A stretch of 45,766 nucleotides of DNA. It comes from Massilia sp. ST3 (GTDB lineage Bacteria; Pseudomonadota; Gammaproteobacteria; Burkholderiales; Burkholderiaceae_D). The stretch covers positions 1-45,766 of the forward strand of contig NZ_JAGPWC010000038.1 of the NCBI RefSeq assembly GCF_018119405.1. Reading direction: 5' to 3'. A program made the translations under genes and the position numbers. Shown here piece after piece: positions 7,735-20,045 of the stretch (positions within the stretch are counted from its first letter, which is position 1; every line of letters starts with the position of its first letter). Below the pieces are notes generated by a model that saw nothing but the letters and a program-made list of their open reading frames with translations, did not search any database and was not told the origin of the DNA.

Positions 7735-8697
7735 ATGAGCACTCCCGACCTGCGCAACGCCACCCCTGACATCGGCTTCGCCGGGTCTTCGCTGGGCCAG
7801 TCGCTGCTGCGCGTGCTGGCTGAAGGCTCGGCCTCGAACCGCGCGCTGGCCGACTACCTGCTGCGCAACCAGATGCGCGTGACCGCACTCGGCATCGAGG
7901 AACTGGCCGAGGCCTGCGAGGTATCGACCGCCACCATCAGCCGCTTCGCGCGCGACCTCGGCTTCAAGAACTACGCGGCGATGCGCGGCGCCGTGGCCGA
8001 AACCCTGCAGTCGATGCTGCAGCCGGTCGAGAAGCTGCGCAGTTCGATCGCGCGCCGCCCCGCCTCCGCGGCGCTCGAGAGCCTGGGCTATGCCGAGGCG
8101 GCGATCACGGCCACCAGCCGCTCGCTCGACGGCGCCCAGCTCGACCGCATCGGCGCCGGCCTGACCAAGGCGCGCACCGTCTACGTGCTGGGCTTCGGGC
8201 TGTCGACCTTCCTGGCGGGCACGCTGGCGATGCACCTGCAGCCCTTCTGCCGCCACGTGGTCGAAGTCGCGGCCGCCGGCGGCACCGAGGTCGCGGCCAG
8301 CCAGCTGGCCACCATCACCGACAAGGACGTGCTGGTGGTGATATCGCTGCCGCGCTATACGCTGGCGGCCGTGTCGCTCACGCGCTTCGCGCGCGACAGC
8401 GGCGCCACCGTCGTCTCGATCACCGATTCCCCCGCCTCGCCGCTGGCCGAACTCGGGCACCACGTGCTGTACGCGCACAGCGCGCACCCGGTCCTGCCCA
8501 GCAGTGCGAGCGCCGCGCTGGCCGTCATCGAGGCGCTCGCCGTGTCGCTCATGACCTCCAACAAGGCCAACGTGGCCAAGGCCGCGCGCCACACCGAGGC
8601 AATCGCCGCCTACCTCTACGGTGACCATCAGATTCGTACCGGCAGCACGCACAAGAAAGAGGGCGCCGCCCGGCGCCAGACCGCCAAGAAGTCCTGA
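7735..8697 (+). CDS. MurR/RpiR-family transcriptional regulator
   Basis: The 320-residue protein has an N-terminal helix-turn-helix of the RpiR type (ELAEACEVSTATISRFARDLGFKNYAAMRG, about residues 58-87) and a C-terminal SIS fold (about 120-260: VYVLGFGLSTFLAGTLAMHL, DVLVVISLPRYTLAAVSLTRFA, VVSITDSPASPLAELG). SIS domains usually sense phosphosugars, so a peptide or amino-acid locus is an unusual setting, although some family members do control amino-acid uptake. The C-terminus has a basic, probably disordered tail. It is divergent from the hydrolase-carrier pair and followed 24 nt later by the TonB receptor. It is probably the local regulator, acting at the two palindromes in the shared intergenic region. 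An alternative in-frame ATG lies at 7702; neither start has a clear ribosome site. Confidence 0.88.
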   Translation: MSTPDLRNATPDIGFAGSSLGQSLLRVLAEGSASNRALADYLLRNQMRVTALGIEELAEACEVSTATISRFARDLGFKNYAAMRGAVAETLQSMLQPVEKLRSSIARRPASAALESLGYAEAAITATSRSLDGAQLDRIGAGLTKARTVYVLGFGLSTFLAGTLAMHLQPFCRHVVEVAAAGGTEVAASQLATITDKDVLVVISLPRYTLAAVSLTRFARDSGATVVSITDSPASPLAELGHHVLYAHSAHPVLPSSASAALAVIEALAVSLMTSNKANVAKAARHTEAIAAYLYGDHQIRTGSTHKKEGAARRQTAKKS

Positions 8698-8721
8698 GAC
8701 ATTACCAAGAGGGAGCAATGC

Positions 8722-11466
8722 ATGAGTAAGCACATTCCGAATACCTTGCGGCCGACCATCCTGGCCTCGAGCATCGTGGCCGCGCTGGGCATGGCGGCGC
8801 CGGCGGCGCTGGCGCAGACCGAGCAGCCGAAGGTCCACCGCGTCGAGATCACCGGCTCGTCGATCAAGCGCATCGACAGCGAGGCCGCGCTGCCGGTCGA
8901 GATGATCACGCGCGAGGACATCGACAAGATGGGCGCCACTACCGCCGCTGAACTGATGCGCAACATCAGCGCCAACACGGCGCCCCTCACCGACGGTCCC
9001 AGCATCTCGGACGGCACCTCGGGCCAGCGCGGCCTGAACGCCGCCAACATGCGCGGCATCGGCGTGTCCTCGACCCTGGTGCTCCTGAACGGCCGCCGCC
9101 TGGCCAACTTCGCCGCACCAGGCGACAATGCCGGCGTCGACCTGAACAACATCCCGGCCGCCGCCATCCAGCGCGTCGAGGTGCTCAAGGACGGCGCTTC
9201 GGCGATCTACGGCACCGACGCGATCGGCGGCGTGATCAACTTCATCACGCGCAAGGATTACACCGGCCTGGACCTGGCGGCATCGGCCGCCGGCACCGAG
9301 CATGGGGGGGCCGGCAAGCGCACCGCCAGCATCAGCGCGGGCGTCGGCGACCTGGCCACCGACCGCTTCAACGTGTTCGGCGTGCTCGACGTGCAGGAGC
9401 TCGACCGCCTGCGCTCGCGCCAGCGCGGCTTCATCGCCGAGCGCGCGCTGGCGACCACGCTGCCGGCCCAGATGTCGAGCAATACCTTCCCCGCCAACGT
9501 CGACATCTCGGCCGCGCAGAGGAATGCCCTGATCGCCGCCGGCCTGCTGCCGGCCGGCAGCCGGGCCAGCCGCGTCAACCCGAGCGCGCCGGGCTGCAAC
9601 CCGCCCGCCACCGTCTACGCCGCGCAGGGACCGGGCGGCGTGGCCGGCTGCAGCTACGACTACATGGAAGACACCGAGATCTATCCGGAATCGCGCAAGA
9701 TCGGCTTCATCGGCCGCGCCACCTTCCAGTTCGACCAGGACAACCAGCTGTTCGCCGAGCTGGTGCAGACCGAAGCCAAGACCAAGTACGTGCTGTCGCC
9801 GAACCCGGTCCGCATCCGCAACCTGCCGGTCAGCATCCTGCCCGAGGCCTACCGCCGCGCACTGTCGGGCCCCGGCCTGCCGGACACCTTCAGCGGCATC
9901 CGCTATCGCATGCAGGAAGCGGGCAACCGCAGCAACGACGTGACCAGCGAAGGCCAGCGCCTGGTGCTGGGCGCCACCGGCAACCTGAAGGGCTGGGACT
10001 ACGACCTGGCCGTGTCGCGCGCCGAGAACCGCGCGGTCGACAAGTACTACGACGGCTACGTCCTGTTCGACCGCTTCGACGCCGCCGTGCGCAACGGCAC
10101 CGTCAATCCCTTCGCTCCCTCGTCCCAGGCGGGACAGGACCTGATCGACAGCATCAAGGTCAACGACGAGGCGCGCAAGGCCAAGGGCATCTCCACCTCG
10201 GTCGACGGCAAGATGTCACGCGCCCTGATGGCGCTGGGCGGCGGCGACCTGGCGATCGCGATCGGCGGCGAATACCGGCGCGAGCATCAGCTCTTTACGC
10301 CCTCGGAGTTGCTCAAGTCGAACAACATCGCGGGCGACCGCGACAGCACGGTGCCGGCCGGCGAGCAGCTCGAGGTCGAGACGGCGGACAACCGGCGCCG
10401 GGTCGGCTCGGTATTCACCGAGGTGAGCGCGCCCTTCACCAAGGAACTCGAGATGCAGTTCGCGCTGCGCTACGACCACTACAGCGAAGTCGGCAGCACC
10501 ACCAACCCGAAGATCGGCCTGCGCTGGCAGCCCAGCAACGCCTTGCTGCTGCGCGCCTCGGCCGGCACGGGCTTTCGCGCCCCGTCGCTGTCGGACCTGA
10601 AGCGCCCGACCATCTTCGGCACATCGGCCGGCATTCTGACCGACCCGCAGTGCGTGCAGCAGGAAGGCAGCATCGACCTGTGCACCGACCAGTGGAATGT
10701 GGAGCGCCGCTCGAACCCGGACCTGAAGCCCGAGAAGTCGCGCCAGTTCACCCTGGGCGCCGTGGTGGAGCTGAACAAGCGCACCAACTTCTCGCTCGAC
10801 TACTGGAACATCGAGAAGCGCGACGTGATCAGCACCCTGGGCGAGCAGGTCATCATCGAGAACCCGGCCGCCTACAACGGCAAGTACATCGAGCGCGACG
10901 AAGACGGCTTCATCTCGAATATCCTCCTGATGAAGGAGAACCAGGGCCGCTTGAAGACCCGCGGCATCGACGTGGCGGCCGAGTGGCGCAGCGAACGGGG
11001 CGCCTGGGGACGGTTTGGCGTCAACCTGTCCGGCACCCGGATCCTCACCTACGACCGCCAGTTCGGACCGGCGGAGCCCTACCGCAGCAACCTGGGCGTG
11101 TTCCTGAACGACCAGGTAATCCAGAAATGGCGCCACCGCGTGAACTTCGAGTGGGATCACGGTCCGGTCGCGCTGACATTGGCGAACCAGTATTCGTCCA
11201 GCTACACCGACCAGAACACGACCTACGATCCGTTCACCGACGCGCTGCTGGCGCCGAACCAGGTGAAATCGTATTCGCTGTGGGACCTGACCGGCAGCTG
11301 GACGATCAGCAAGCAGCTCAAGCTGCGCGCCGGCGTGCTGAACCTGCTCGACAAGGATCCGCCGTTCTCGAACCAGGCCTATTACTTCCTGGCCGGGTAT
11401 GATCCGAGCTACACCGATCCGCGCGGCCGCAGCGGCTTCGTGAGCGTGAACTACTCGTTCAAGTGA
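8722..11466 (+). CDS. TonB-dependent outer-membrane receptor of the cyanophycin-type locus
   Basis: The 914-residue receptor has a cleavable signal peptide (about 1-31, ending AALAQT). A TonB-box-like HRVEITGSSIKRI is followed by a plug domain (about 50-175, with LRNI-type AELMRNISAN, LVLLNGRRL and RVEVLKDGASAIYGTDAIGGVINFITRK). The rest forms a long beta-barrel with TGFRAPSLSDL and a final strand ending VNYSFK. Such receptors import large or scarce ligands across the outer membrane with TonB-ExbBD energy. A GAGGGAGC site precedes the ATG at 8722. The cyanophycinase starts only 10 nt after its stop. Together these suggest it takes up beta-Asp-Arg or short cyanophycin fragments; the ligand is inferred. 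Confidence 0.93.
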   Translation: MSKHIPNTLRPTILASSIVAALGMAAPAALAQTEQPKVHRVEITGSSIKRIDSEAALPVEMITREDIDKMGATTAAELMRNISANTAPLTDGPSISDGTSGQRGLNAANMRGIGVSSTLVLLNGRRLANFAAPGDNAGVDLNNIPAAAIQRVEVLKDGASAIYGTDAIGGVINFITRKDYTGLDLAASAAGTEHGGAGKRTASISAGVGDLATDRFNVFGVLDVQELDRLRSRQRGFIAERALATTLPAQMSSNTFPANVDISAAQRNALIAAGLLPAGSRASRVNPSAPGCNPPATVYAAQGPGGVAGCSYDYMEDTEIYPESRKIGFIGRATFQFDQDNQLFAELVQTEAKTKYVLSPNPVRIRNLPVSILPEAYRRALSGPGLPDTFSGIRYRMQEAGNRSNDVTSEGQRLVLGATGNLKGWDYDLAVSRAENRAVDKYYDGYVLFDRFDAAVRNGTVNPFAPSSQAGQDLIDSIKVNDEARKAKGISTSVDGKMSRALMALGGGDLAIAIGGEYRREHQLFTPSELLKSNNIAGDRDSTVPAGEQLEVETADNRRRVGSVFTEVSAPFTKELEMQFALRYDHYSEVGSTTNPKIGLRWQPSNALLLRASAGTGFRAPSLSDLKRPTIFGTSAGILTDPQCVQQEGSIDLCTDQWNVERRSNPDLKPEKSRQFTLGAVVELNKRTNFSLDYWNIEKRDVISTLGEQVIIENPAAYNGKYIERDEDGFISNILLMKENQGRLKTRGIDVAAEWRSERGAWGRFGVNLSGTRILTYDRQFGPAEPYRSNLGVFLNDQVIQKWRHRVNFEWDHGPVALTLANQYSSSYTDQNTTYDPFTDALLAPNQVKSYSLWDLTGSWTISKQLKLRAGVLNLLDKDPPFSNQAYYFLAGYDPSYTDPRGRSGFVSVNYSFK

Positions 11467-11476
11467 CGGAGTCTCC

Positions 11477-12679
11477 ATGCTGAAAATCCTGTGCTGCGTA
11501 TTGGCACTCGTGCTGGCGGCGGGCGCCGCGGCGGCGGAGTCACCGAAGGGATCGCTGGTCATCATCGGGGGGGGGCTGCGCCCCGATAATGCCGCGGTAT
11601 GGGAAAAGATCGTCGAGCTGGCGGGCGGCAAGGGAGCGCGCATCGCGGTGTTTCCCTCGGCCGCCGAAAATCCCGAGCGCGAAGGGCGGATGGCGGCCGA
11701 CCTCCTGAGCCGCTACGGCGCCCGTCCCTTCGTGGTGCCGATAGCGCCACGCCTGGCCGGCACGGATGCGCGCAAGCTTGCCGACGATCCAGTCCTGGCG
11801 CACCAGGTGCGCGAGGCGGGCGGCGCCTTCTTCACCGGCGGCGACCAGGCCCGCATCACGGGGTCGCTGCGGCGCGCCGACGGCGCCAACACGCAAGTAC
11901 TTGACGCGCTGTGGGCCCTGTACCGGCGCGGCGGCGTAATCGCCGGCACCAGTGCCGGGGCCGCGATCATGAGCAGCACCATGTTCCATGATCCGCCGCT
12001 GGAGGTGGCGCCGCTGCTGAAGGACGGCGTGGCGGACGGTAAGGACATCGCTCCCGGCCTGGGCTTCGTTGGCGACGATGTTTTCATCGACCAGCACTTG
12101 CTGGCGCGCGGACGCTTCGCGCGCATGCTGCCGGCGATGTTGAGCAAGGGCTACAAGCTGGGCTTGGGCATCGACGAGAACACGGCCGCGGTGGTCGGGC
12201 CCACGCGCGAGGTGAATATCATCGGCTATACCGGGGCGATCGTGCTCGAGCTGCACGAGGCCAGCACGGACAAGACAAGGCCGGCCTTCAACCTGTCCAA
12301 TGGCCGCATCAGTTATCTCGACAGCGGGGACAGCTTCAACCTGGCCAGCCGGACCTATGTGCCGGGGCCGGGCAAGGAGCCGGTCGACGCCACGCGGCCC
12401 GAGCATCGCGACCACCTGTTCTATACCGACATCCTGGGTAACAATGCCGTCGTCAGCATCCTGGCGAAGCTGGTCGATAGCGACCTGCGGCGCGCCACCG
12501 GGCTGGCCTTCGAAGGGCCGCAAAGCCGCACGCCGGAACGCGGCTTTGAATTCAGCTTCAGCCGCGCGCCCGACAGCAGGCAGTACGTGACCAACCGCGA
12601 GGACGGCTGGTCGATCTACCGCATCCGGATGGACGTGCGGCCGGTGCGGCTGCACCAGCCGCTCTATACGGCAGAGTAG
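11477..12679 (+). CDS. Secreted cyanophycinase
   Basis: The 400-residue protein belongs to the cyanophycinase branch of the S51-like serine peptidases, which cut the Asp backbone of cyanophycin to release beta-Asp-Arg dipeptides. The signature FFTGGDQ is at residues 118-124 and the nucleophile elbow GTSAGA at 157-162 (Ser159). A GLGFVGDDVFIDQHLLARGR segment follows near residue 192 and LGLGIDENTAAVV near 230. The first 20 residues form a signal peptide (LCCVLALVLAAGAAAAE; the two cysteines leave a lipoprotein possible). This points to the exported, CphE-like type that degrades polymer from outside. The protein is longer than cytosolic CphB (about 270), with an extra C-terminal domain of about 100 residues. 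It is coupled to the TonB receptor and convergent with uvrA, 6 nt away. Confidence 0.9.
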   Translation: MLKILCCVLALVLAAGAAAAESPKGSLVIIGGGLRPDNAAVWEKIVELAGGKGARIAVFPSAAENPEREGRMAADLLSRYGARPFVVPIAPRLAGTDARKLADDPVLAHQVREAGGAFFTGGDQARITGSLRRADGANTQVLDALWALYRRGGVIAGTSAGAAIMSSTMFHDPPLEVAPLLKDGVADGKDIAPGLGFVGDDVFIDQHLLARGRFARMLPAMLSKGYKLGLGIDENTAAVVGPTREVNIIGYTGAIVLELHEASTDKTRPAFNLSNGRISYLDSGDSFNLASRTYVPGPGKEPVDATRPEHRDHLFYTDILGNNAVVSILAKLVDSDLRRATGLAFEGPQSRTPERGFEFSFSRAPDSRQYVTNREDGWSIYRIRMDVRPVRLHQPLYTAE

Positions 12680-12685
12680 GGAGGG

Positions 12686-15535
<2,850 letters not shown>

Positions 15536-15642
15536 TAAGTTTGCAGGCTTTCAATAAGTTTTTGCGGGCCGGCGCACGAGGAAAAACGCAGTGAGCGGGC
15601 CAATCGGAGAGAACCCATAAGTGTAGCTTGTTTTTCGAAATG

Positions 15643-15658
15643 CTGTACATCCATCCAG
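15643..15658. promoter_or_regulatory. Putative LexA (SOS) box upstream of uvrA
   Basis: CTGTACATCCATCCAG matches the CTGT-N8-ACAG pattern with one changed base in the right arm. On the minus strand it falls where the -35 of a promoter with TACACT as -10 would lie. The shared uvrA-ssb SOS region is well known in E. coli. Confidence 0.5.
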
Positions 15659-15936
15659 CAATTTCTTATGATGGAGGTGGAGGCTTGCGCTGCTTTCCGT
15701 GCAAGTAAAACGTGCAGGCGATCAGCCCGGTTTGCCTTCAGTGTGCTGTATGTGGGCCGTAAGCGGCGCCCTTCAATGACAAAGGGTTCAGGAATCGCAG
15801 AAAAATCTGCTGAACCGCGGATGAACCGCTGGCGTCGTGGCGGCGCCTTGAGCGTGGCGCTGGGGCGACGATGCTTGTCGAAAGCGCACGTGTGGAAGAG
15901 CAGGAAAATCGTTGAGCGAGCTCAAAAATTGTTCTT

Positions 15937-15965
15937 TTGAAGCAGCCCGACAGGCCCCATAATAT
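15937..15965 (+). promoter_or_regulatory. Putative ssb promoter
   Basis: TTGAAG (15937-15942), a 17-nt spacer and TAATAT (15960-15965) form a reasonable sigma-70 promoter about 80 nt before the ssb start. Confidence 0.45.
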
Positions 15966-16042
15966 TGAGTTGATTCACCCCGTTCCCTGACGTTTGGTCA
16001 AGTGCAGAGTCAGGGCTCACAACACCCAGAAGGAGTAACAAC

Positions 16043-16549
16043 ATGGCATCAGTTAACAAGGTCATCATCGTCGGCAACCTCGGCCGCGATCCGGAAATCC
16101 GCTACATGCCGAGCGGCGACGCCATCGCCAACATCGCGGTGGCCACCTCGTACAAGTCGAAGGACCGCAATACCGGCGAGCAGAAAGAGCTGACCGAATG
16201 GCACCGCATCTCCTTCTTCGGCCGCCTGGCTGAAATCGTCGGCCAGTACCTGAAAAAAGGTTCGTCGGTCTACGTCGAAGGCCGCCTGCAGACCCGCAAG
16301 TACACCGACAAGGACGGCATCGAACGCTACGCCACCGACATCATCGCCGAGAACATGCAGATGCTGGGCGGCCGCCAGGGCATGGGCGGCGACAGCATGG
16401 GTGGCGGCATGGGCGGCGGCATGGACGACGACTACTCGTCGGCCCCGCAGCGTCCGGCCCCGCGCCAGGCGCCGCCGGCCCCGGCAGCCCGTCCGCAGCC
16501 GAAACCGGCGCCGAACTTCTCGGACATGGACGACGACATTCCGTTCTAA
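16043..16549 (+). CDS. ssb: Single-stranded DNA-binding protein
   Basis: The 168-residue protein coats single-stranded DNA during replication, recombination and repair. Residues 1-110 form the OB fold ([63 protein letters not shown]). A Gly/Met-rich then Pro/Ala/Gln-rich linker follows (about 113-158). The acidic tip MDDDIPF is the conserved docking tail for partner proteins. An AAGGAG site lies just upstream of the ATG. It is divergent from uvrA and ends at a strong terminator. Confidence 0.97.
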   Translation: MASVNKVIIVGNLGRDPEIRYMPSGDAIANIAVATSYKSKDRNTGEQKELTEWHRISFFGRLAEIVGQYLKKGSSVYVEGRLQTRKYTDKDGIERYATDIIAENMQMLGGRQGMGGDSMGGGMGGGMDDDYSSAPQRPAPRQAPPAPAARPQPKPAPNFSDMDDDIPF

Positions 16550-16573
16550 AGCCAGCTTTACCGGCATCCGGAC

Positions 16574-16605
16574 AACCCATTTCCTGCGCGGGAAATGGGT
16601 TTTTT
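16574..16605 (+). terminator. Rho-independent terminator after ssb
   Basis: The stem AACCCATTTCC/GGAAATGGGTT with a 5-nt loop is followed by a T run. It lies 25 nt after the ssb stop and 25 nt before the next gene. Confidence 0.9.
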
Positions 16606-16629
16606 ATTTTTACGAACGAGGCAAGCACG

Positions 16630-17247
16630 ATGCAGGAATTGCTCCGCAACCTGGCGCACCTGATGAACTACCGGAAGCAAGTCCCGGCGGAAGGTTTTAC
16701 CGACTTGATGGGCAAGATACTCGCCGGCTTGCCTGGACTAGGCTGGGAGCTCGGCCCGGCTCTTTCCGATGCGGACATCGATCTGCTCAGCCTGTCGGTG
16801 ATGCATGCGCCGGCGCTGCTCGACGACGAGGACTTCACTGCCGGATTTCCGCTGCGCGGCGAAGGCTGGATCGTCGATCTCGGCGTCCCGCCACGCGACT
16901 GGGACATCTATTTCAAGGCCAGCTTCGGTGGAAAGGCGCTGGAGATCGAGGGGCGCGAATGGGCCTGGACGATGTCCGGGCAGGAAGGACCGGTTCGCCT
17001 GAGCCTGGCGGTTCCGCCGGCGCAAGGGGACGGCCTGGACGCGGCGGCATTGCAGGAACTGGCGGAGATCATCGTCGTCGGCGAATTGGGGGAGCGCAAC
17101 GTGCTGCGCCATGTCGCGGCCATCGAGGTGCTCGGCGCCACGCCGGCCGGCGGCGTCCTGGAGCCGATGGCGCACCTGCGGGCACGTTTCGCCGAGCGTT
17201 TTCCGGATTGCGCATATGCCGCCTGGCTGTCGGCATCGCGCCGCTGA
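16630..17247 (+). CDS. Hypothetical protein
   Basis: I do not recognise this 205-residue protein. It is acidic and soluble-looking, with no signal peptide or membrane segment. An N-terminal helical part (about 1-60) precedes a beta-rich core with WIVDLGVPPRDWDIYFKASF and LEIEGREWAWTMSG, then a C-terminal helical part with LEPMAHLRARFAERFPD. Codon use is like that of its neighbours. It begins just after the ssb terminator, so it must have its own promoter, and the start at 16630 is preceded by ACGAGGCAAGCACG, a weak ribosome site. No functional link to ssb is implied. Confidence 0.7.
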   Translation: MQELLRNLAHLMNYRKQVPAEGFTDLMGKILAGLPGLGWELGPALSDADIDLLSLSVMHAPALLDDEDFTAGFPLRGEGWIVDLGVPPRDWDIYFKASFGGKALEIEGREWAWTMSGQEGPVRLSLAVPPAQGDGLDAAALQELAEIIVVGELGERNVLRHVAAIEVLGATPAGGVLEPMAHLRARFAERFPDCAYAAWLSASRR

Positions 17248-17611
17248 GAGCGTCCCCCGGTTCTGCGCGGCCTTGCCCGGCCATGTTGTGCCTGGCCTGG
17301 CGGTAGACATCGGCCGAACCTGCCCGTCACAAGGTGGTGCGCACCCAGCTGCCCTTGTAGAGCACAGGGCCAGCCGCGCGCTGCGGTTATCCGGCAAGAT
17401 GCCCAGCGATCGCGGCGTCCCCTGCCTGGAAATCGCCCATAGCTGCAGCGTTCTATCGCTTGGGACTGCCAGCGTGTCGACCACGCGCACGTCGATACGT
17501 CGCTGGCGCGATGACGGATTCAGGGAAACTGACTTTTTTTGGGCGCCTGCCAGGCTGGGCTGGCTTGTGCCGGAAGCCGGGGCAGGAGGCCGGGGCCGCC
17601 TCTTTCCTGGG
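17248..17611. other. Gene-poor stretch holding an anti-sigma-factor remnant
   Basis: These 364 bases contain no intact gene. The only recognisable content is the decayed minus-strand fragment at about 17327-17500. The sequence between the hypothetical gene and that fragment shows nothing I can name. Confidence 0.6.
17327..17500 (-). pseudogene. Remnant of an anti-sigma factor (RskA-like C-terminus)
   Basis: On the minus strand one frame reads VRVVDTLAVPSDRTLQLWAI then SRQGTPRSLGILPDNRSARLAL, which matches the C-terminal half of RskA-type anti-sigma factors (pattern: VPADR-LELWALP-G--PRSLGLLP). The frame is then lost, and the family's usual ending continues in another frame as GPVLYKGSWVRTTL followed by a stop at 17329-17327. 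The usual LAVSLEP-GGSPTG segment between them is missing, so there was an internal deletion with a frameshift. The N-terminal cytoplasmic and transmembrane parts and any partner sigma gene are absent. The family match is from memory of the motif; the two-frame structure is seen directly. Confidence 0.6.
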
Positions 17612-17995
17612 CTACTTGCCGATGATGCTCAGGATATTCCCGTCCGGATCCTTCAGCCACGCCACCTTCATCTGTTCGCCGACATGGATGTCGTCCTCCA
17701 GGCGCATGCCTTCCATCTGGTAGCGTTCGAAGACGGCGCCCTTGGCTTTCAGCGTGTCCACCACCGTCTTGATTTCGACGCCGACGTCCCAGTTGATGGC
17801 CGTGGCCTGATTGGTGCCGGCATAGTCGGACCTGTACACGAAGATGCGCGACTTGCCGCTCCGGTAGCTGAGCACGTCGGGGCAATCGTCCCCGCCGTCT
17901 TCTTCCTCCAGTCCCAATATGTTGCTGTAGAACTCTTTTGCCTTGGCGATATCGCGCGTGGCGACGGTCGCGATCGCATCCACATGTGACAGCAT
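17612..17995 (-). CDS. VOC-family (glyoxalase/dioxygenase-fold) protein
   Basis: The 127-residue protein matches the vicinal-oxygen-chelate fold, built from paired beta-alpha-beta-beta-beta units. It has the typical start (VDAIATVATRDIAKAKEFYSNILGL) and end (VAWLKDPDGNILSIIG). The last motif normally carries a metal-ligand glutamate (DPDGN-xxE/L), which here reads NILSIIG, so metal binding is uncertain. A GGAGG lies six bases before the ATG. The substrate is unknown; such small proteins include glyoxalases, antibiotic-resistance proteins and uncharacterised enzymes. It stands alone between the remnant and the efflux operon. Confidence 0.88.
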   Translation of the reverse strand: MLSHVDAIATVATRDIAKAKEFYSNILGLEEEDGGDDCPDVLSYRSGKSRIFVYRSDYAGTNQATAINWDVGVEIKTVVDTLKAKGAVFERYQMEGMRLEDDIHVGEQMKVAWLKDPDGNILSIIGK

Positions 17996-18088
17996 GATGG
18001 CCTCCTCGGTTGGCCGGTCAGGGAAGCGGATAGCCTACCGCGATCGAATTTTGCGCAGCGCACCATTGCGGATGCGCTGCGCAGCTGC

Positions 18089-19310
18089 TTACTCGTAGCG
18101 CAGGGCGTCGATCGGATGCAGGTTGGCCGCCTTGGCGGCCGGCATGATGCCGAACAGGATGCCCACCAGGCTGGAGAAGCCGAAGGCCATCGCGATCGCC
18201 CACCAGGGCACGAAGGCGTCGGGGAAGTTCGGGATCAGCTTGGCCGCCCCGAAGCCGAGCAGGTAGCCCAGCACCAGGCCCACCAGGCCGCCCAGCAGCG
18301 ACAGGGTGGTGGCCTCGATCAGGAACTGCATCAGGATATGGTGGCGCTGCGCCCCCAGCGCCTTGCAGATGCCGATCTCGCGGGTGCGCTCGGTCACCGA
18401 CACCAGCATGATGTTCATGATGCCGATGCCGCCCACCAGCAGCGAAATGCTGACGACGCCGCCCAGCACCAGGGTCAGGGTCGAGATGATGCTCTCGAAG
18501 GATTCCGACAGCTGCTGGGCGGTCTGCACCTTGAAGTCGTTGCGCTGGCCCGGCTTGAGATGGTGGGCCTGGCGCAGCAGCGAGGTCACCCGACCCTGCA
18601 CCGCGTCGATCTGCTCGATGTCGTCGACGGTGAAGCTGATCGAGATGTTCAGCTTGGTGGTGGTGCCCGCGATCACCTGGCCCACCGAGAACGGAATCAG
18701 GATGTAGTTGTCCTTGCTGAAGCCCAGCGACTCACCCTTTTCCTCGGTGATGCCGATGATCTTGAACCATTCGCCGCCGATGTCGATGAACTGGCCCAGC
18801 GGGTCGCCCGTCAGGCGCAGGTTCTCCAGGGTCTTGCTGCCGACCACGGCCACCCGGCGGCGCGACTTGTCGTCGCTGGTGCGCAGGAAGCGTCCCTGGG
18901 CGGGGAAGACCTGGGCCGATTCCATGTAGGCCTCGGTCACGGCCATCACCTGGGTGAAGGTAGAGGTCGCGCCGGCGCGCACCGTGGTGCCGAAGTTGCC
19001 GAAGGGGGCGAACATGGGCGAGACGTTGCTGATGTCGTCGATGTGGGTGACGATGCGCTCGTAGTCGTTCAGACCGAGCACGTTCTCCTTGCCCTGCAGG
19101 GCTTCCTCGAAGGTCGTGTAGGCCTCGACCGTCAGGCTGTTCGAGCCCAGGCCCTTGAACTCGTTGCTGATCGAGGCCGACAGGCCCTGCACGATCGACA
19201 CCACCGCGATCACCGAGGCGACGCCGATGATGATGCCGAGCGAGGTCAGGAAGCTGCGGAAGCGGTGCGCGAAGATGCTCTGCAGTGCGGAGCGGACGCT
19301 TTCGACGAAA

Positions 19311-19318
<8 letters not shown>
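18089..19318 (-). CDS. MacB-like ABC transporter permease
   Basis: The 409-residue permease has the MacB/FtsX layout. A first transmembrane helix near residues 20-42 (FLTSLGIIIGVASVIAVVSI) is followed by a large periplasmic MacB_PCD domain (about 45-270). The last three helices are about residues 285-400 (LVLGGVVSISLLVGGIGIMNIMLVSVTERTREIGI, LLGGLVGLVLGYLLGF and WAIAMAFGFSSLVGILFGIMPA). The conserved cytoplasmic TERTREIGICKALGA motif couples to the ATPase. It overlaps the ATPase gene by 8 nt. Unlike E. coli MacB, ATPase and permease are separate proteins. It is expected to act with the adaptor and an outer-membrane channel such as TolC, which is not in this window. Confidence 0.93.

Positions 19319-20041
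<723 letters not shown>

Positions 20042-20045
<4 letters not shown>

Larger units (their letters stand above)
15536..16042. promoter_or_regulatory. 507-nt uvrA-ssb intergenic region
   Basis: No gene with convincing coding character is seen. The region holds a LexA-like box (15643-15658), a likely ssb promoter (15937-15965) and otherwise unrecognised sequence. In several relatives I recall a transporter gene between uvrA and ssb; none is present here, and no remnant of one was recognised. Confidence 0.5.

Noticed and set aside
15668..15940. 90-codon frame in the uvrA-ssb gap
   Set aside because: Arg/Ser/Lys-rich with no ribosome site or domain. It spans promoter sequence, so I do not call it a gene.
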